Shown here: positions 6,867 to 9,413 of the stretch, one piece after another
Layout of the letters: every line of letters starts with the position of its first letter
Numbering within the stretch: the stretch's first letter is position 1
Assembly: GCA_030123645.1 (NCBI GenBank)
Contig: JASJYE010000068.1
Location: 1 to 9,413 of the forward strand
Direction of reading: 5' to 3'
Origin: Candidatus Hydrogenedentota bacterium
Lineage (GTDB): Bacteria > Hydrogenedentota > Hydrogenedentia > Hydrogenedentales > GCA-2746185
DNA: 9,413 nucleotides
The notes under the pieces: generated by a model
Seen by the model: the letters and a program-made list of their open reading frames with translations, nothing else
Told to the model about the DNA's origin: nothing
Databases searched by the model: none
Program-made: the position numbers and the translations under genes

Positions 6867-7337
6867 CTACCTCTCCTCATGTATCGCAAGTGTCAGCGCA
6901 TCAAAGTTGCAGTATTCGATGCATATTGGCCCCTCTGGTCTGCCCCGGCATAGATCGCACATGAGTACAATGTTCTTTGCCGGGTAGGGCTTTATTCTTG
7001 GCGCATCAAGGGCACAAGCGTTAATGCAATCCCCACAACCGTAGCACACGTCCGGGTCGATGTATTTGATCCCGGTCACCTCATCAATAACTAGCGCCTC
7101 GTCCTTGAGCGGACAGGCCTCGTGGCAAGCTGGAGTAGAACACTGCCAGCATACATTGAACGTAAACTCGGCGGTCAGACGGTCGCCCACCAATTCCCCC
7201 CTGGACAGTGCCTGGCCTTGCTCGCCCTCATGATAGAGCGAACACATCAAGTCACAAAGCCCACAGCCGGTGCAGTGTTCTGGATCGTGTACGATCCCTC
7301 TGGGCACTAGGGCCTTTTTCTCATCATTTTCTACCAT
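6867..7337 (-). CDS. Polyferredoxin, four [4Fe-4S] clusters, probable AOR electron partner (module within the fused frame)
   Basis: Read from the internal ATG at 7337 this is a 156-residue protein of the HycB / DmsB / CooF type. Its 16 cysteines fall in four groups: C22-C25-C28-C32, C63-C66-C71-C75, C98-C101-C104-C108 and C127-C130-C139-C143, with the usual CxxCxxCxxxC spacing in groups 1 and 3. There is no signal peptide or membrane segment, so it should be cytoplasmic. It ends 5 nt before the AOR start, as expected for the electron-transfer subunit of an AOR. The internal ATG has GGAG 10 nt upstream, and the preceding 30 or so nt are AT-rich and look like an untranslated leader. This supports an original independent gene start here. 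If the joint with yejF is an artefact, this is the true CDS. Confidence 0.8.
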   Translation of the reverse strand: MVENDEKKALVPRGIVHDPEHCTGCGLCDLMCSLYHEGEQGQALSRGELVGDRLTAEFTFNVCWQCSTPACHEACPLKDEALVIDEVTGIKYIDPDVCYGCGDCINACALDAPRIKPYPAKNIVLMCDLCRGRPEGPICIEYCNFDALTLAIHEER

Positions 7338-8993
7338 TAACAATGCACTCCGTCCTATCTTGAATCTATGTAGACCGATGGCCAGCGCAGCGTTGCGCGC
7401 AGCCTGCGCCTCGACCTGGGGTATGAATGCCGCCGCCATCAGTGCACGGGTGTAGCTGCTCGACGGCGAATTGAAGATCTTCTCCGCCGGGCCCTGCTCG
7501 ACCACGACGCCGTTGCGCATTACGACCAGGTAGTGCGCGAGCGAGCGCACGACCTTAAGGTCGTGGCTGATAAAGAGGTACACCAGGTTGTGGCGTTTCT
7601 GCAGGTCGCGCAGGAGCTGGATGATCTGCGCCTGCACTGACACATCGAGCGAGGAAGTCGGCTCGTCCATGACGATCAGCTTCGGCTCGACGACCAGCGC
7701 ACGCGCGATCGAGATGCGCTGCCGCTCGCCGCCGGAAAACTCGTGCGGGTAGCGGGTCACCATATCGGGGGAAAGCCCGACCTCTTCAAGGGCTTCGGCA
7801 ACACGTTTGTCTCGATTATCGTTCGACATCTCGGGATGGTGGATGCACAGCCCCCTGCCGACGATGCTGCCGACGGTCATCCGCGGCGACAAGCTGCCGT
7901 AGGGATCCTGGAAGACGATCTGCAGATCCTGCCGGAGCGATTTCATCTGCTTGCGGTTGAGTCCGTGCAGCTCGCGGCCGATGGCGACGATGCGCCCCTC
8001 GCTCGGGATCAGGCGCAGAAGCGCCATGCCGAGGGTCGTTTTGCCGGAGCCGGACTCCCCGACGATGCCGACGGTCTGGCCTTCCTGCACCTTCAGGCTT
8101 ACGCCCCGCACCGCCTGCAGGAACTTCTGCTTGCCGAACCAGTGACGGCCGAGGGAGTAGTTGACGCGCAGGTCCTCGATCTCGGCGACGACCCGGCCGT
8201 TCTTCTTCGCCGCCGGCGGCAAGTCCATGAACTCGGCCCCGAGCAGGTGCTTGGTGTAGGTGTGCTTCGGCGCCGAGAAGATCTGCTCGGTGGCGCCTTC
8301 CTCGACGATCTCGCCCTTGGTCATCACGCAGATGCGCTTTGCCAGCGAGCGCACAACCGTGAGGTCGTGAGAAATCAGAAGCAGTGCCATGTTGAGCCGC
8401 TGCTGCAGGTCGCGCAGCAGTTCGAGGATCTGCTTCTGAATGATCACGTCGAGTGCCGTCGTCGGCTCGTCGGCGATCAGCAGCTTCGGCTCCAGGGCGA
8501 GGGCCATCGCGATCATCACCCGCTGGCGCTGGCCGCCGGACAGCTCATGCGGGTAAGCGTTGGAGCGCACGTCGCCGGCAAGGCCGACGAGTTCGAACAG
8601 CTCCTGCACGCGCGCCGCCGCCTGCTTTGGCGTTTGCTTGCCGTTGACGATTAGTGTCTCACCGACCTGCTTGCCGATCTTGTGCAGCGGGTTCAGCGAT
8701 GTCATCGGCTCCTGGAAGATCATGGTGACCACCGCGCCGCGGGTCGCGAGCAGCCGCGCGCGATTCGCACCGACCATCTCCTGACCCTCGAGCAAGATCG
8801 AGCCTGAGGGATGGGACGCATAGGGGTATGGCAGCAACTGCGGTATGGACAGCGCGGTGACGGTCTTGCCGGAGCCCGATTCGCCGACCAGCGCGAGCGT
8901 CTCGCCGGCGTCGATCGTGAAGCAGATGTTGCGCGCCACAATGGTGTCGCCGAAGGCGACGGATAGATCGCGTATTTCGAGGAGTTTCGTCAT
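6867..8993 (-). CDS. yejF: YejF-like double ABC ATPase in frame with a C-terminal polyferredoxin (apparent fusion)
   Basis: One uninterrupted 708-codon frame. Residues 1-530 are a complete tandem ATPase of the peptide / microcin C importer type (YejF). The first ABC half has Walker A GESGSGKT (37-44), Q94, LSGGQ (151-155), ADEP (174-177) and H209. The second has Walker A (312-319), Q362, FSGGE (419-423), MDEP (442-445) and H477. Family members normally stop soon after the MAAAF segment (519-523 here). Instead the frame runs on through about 25 residues of no family character into a four-cluster ferredoxin from M553. The ATG at 8993 is chosen for AAGGAC just upstream; the longer frame runs into yejE, which stops 7 nt before. 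Composition drops from GC-rich to AT-rich near 7370-7380. I infer a chimeric or recombined joint rather than a designed fusion, though the sequence itself has no stop. Confidence 0.75.
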   Translation of the reverse strand: MTKLLEIRDLSVAFGDTIVARNICFTIDAGETLALVGESGSGKTVTALSIPQLLPYPYASHPSGSILLEGQEMVGANRARLLATRGAVVTMIFQEPMTSLNPLHKIGKQVGETLIVNGKQTPKQAAARVQELFELVGLAGDVRSNAYPHELSGGQRQRVMIAMALALEPKLLIADEPTTALDVIIQKQILELLRDLQQRLNMALLLISHDLTVVRSLAKRICVMTKGEIVEEGATEQIFSAPKHTYTKHLLGAEFMDLPPAAKKNGRVVAEIEDLRVNYSLGRHWFGKQKFLQAVRGVSLKVQEGQTVGIVGESGSGKTTLGMALLRLIPSEGRIVAIGRELHGLNRKQMKSLRQDLQIVFQDPYGSLSPRMTVGSIVGRGLCIHHPEMSNDNRDKRVAEALEEVGLSPDMVTRYPHEFSGGERQRISIARALVVEPKLIVMDEPTSSLDVSVQAQIIQLLRDLQKRHNLVYLFISHDLKVVRSLAHYLVVMRNGVVVEQGPAEKIFNSPSSSYTRALMAAAFIPQVEAQAARNAALAIGLHRFKIGRSALLMVENDEKKALVPRGIVHDPEHCTGCGLCDLMCSLYHEGEQGQALSRGELVGDRLTAEFTFNVCWQCSTPACHEACPLKDEALVIDEVTGIKYIDPDVCYGCGDCINACALDAPRIKPYPAKNIVLMCDLCRGRPEGPICIEYCNFDALTLAIHEER

Positions 8994-9000
8994 ATTGTCC

Positions 9001-9413
9001 TTATGGGGCGACGCCGGACGCGCCCATCGTCCGCCGCGGATCGAAGGCGTCGCGCACGCCCTCGCCAATGAAGATCAACAGCGTCAGCATGACGCCGAGG
9101 GTGATAAAACCGGTCAGTCCGAGCCACGGCGCGTGCAGGTTGGCCTTGCCCTGGGCGAGCAGCTCACCGAGTGACGGAGAGCCGGCTGGCAGTCCGAAGC
9201 CGAGGAAATCAAGGGCAGTCAGGGTCGTCACCGCACCGGAGAGGATAAAGGGCAGGAAGGTCAGCGCCGCCGTCATCGCGTTCGGCAGTACGTGGCGAAC
9301 CATGATGTAGAGGTCGTTGTCACCGAGGGCTTTCGCCGCACGCACGTATTCAAAATTCCGCGTGCGCAGGAACTCGGCGCGCACGACGCCGACCACCGAC
9401 ATCCAGCTGAACG
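9001..9413 (-). CDS. yejE: YejE-like peptide ABC transporter permease, C-terminal part
   Basis: The gene runs off the right edge of the window; about 136 C-terminal residues are visible, beginning FSWMSVVGVVRAEFL. The EAA-type coupling loop that docks on the ATPase is clear (EYVRAAKALGDNDL followed by RHVLPN), then the YejE marks TFLPFILSGAVTTLTALDFLGFGLP, SPSLGELLAQGK, a final hydrophobic segment, and VRDAFDPRRT. It would form half of the membrane channel of the YejABEF oligopeptide / microcin C importer. The TAA stop lies 7 nt before the yejF ATG, and the yejF Shine-Dalgarno overlaps the stop region, as expected for an operon in the order yejE-yejF. Confidence 0.92.
   Translation of the reverse strand, partial: FSWMSVVGVVRAEFLRTRNFEYVRAAKALGDNDLYIMVRHVLPNAMTAALTFLPFILSGAVTTLTALDFLGFGLPAGSPSLGELLAQGKANLHAPWLGLTGFITLGVMLTLLIFIGEGVRDAFDPRRTMGASGVAP

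Noticed and set aside
7743..8654. 303-codon plus-strand frame opposite yejF
   Set aside because: Antisense shadow of a well-conserved tandem ATPase; no recognisable protein features.

Overview
The window is bacterial and appears to consist of two unlike parts. Positions 1 to about 7370 have mixed GC content. They hold minus-strand genes for a MATE exporter, a glycosyltransferase cluster, an XRE-type DNA-binding protein and a tungsten aldehyde:ferredoxin oxidoreductase (AOR) family enzyme with a four-cluster polyferredoxin. AOR plus polyferredoxin points to an anaerobic or facultatively anaerobic bacterium; I cannot fix the phylum from this sequence. Positions from about 7380 to 9413 are GC-rich and encode the end of YejE and nearly all of YejF, subunits of an oligopeptide / microcin C-type ABC importer that look proteobacterial. 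I count 23 of 60 G+C at 7321-7380 and 43 of 60 at 7381-7440.

Layout from left to right. 1-487: no gene; contains a REP-like inverted-repeat element at 241-321. 488-1912 (-): MATE-family multidrug/cation exporter with a promoter candidate. 1913-2271: non-coding, with a hairpin at 2161-2184. 2272-3649 (-): cluster of a family 2 glycosyltransferase, a small membrane protein coupled by an ATGA overlap, and a membrane-anchored IPT/TIG-like protein. The last two overlap out of frame at a T homopolymer and may be one gene. 3650-4073: non-coding, with a strong 15-bp hairpin at 3942-3988 whose loop can also pair downstream. 4074-4559 (-): XRE/HTH protein with a good promoter and Shine-Dalgarno. 4560-4947: non-coding, with a tiny possible leader ORF and three clustered hairpins just after the AOR stop. 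4948-6861 (-): AOR-family oxidoreductase. 6867-8993 (-): one uninterrupted frame encoding YejF followed by the polyferredoxin. 9001-9413 (-): C-terminal part of YejE, running off the window.

Functional reading: the polyferredoxin (four [4Fe-4S] clusters) would carry electrons to or from the AOR, whose start lies 5 nt after the ferredoxin stop. YejE and YejF belong to a peptide import operon. The in-frame joining of an ABC ATPase to the ferredoxin is the most striking thing in the window. The abrupt composition change at the junction, the apparent loss of the YejF stop, and a usable internal ATG with a ribosome-binding site for the ferredoxin make an assembly chimera or a recent recombination join more likely than a functional fusion protein.
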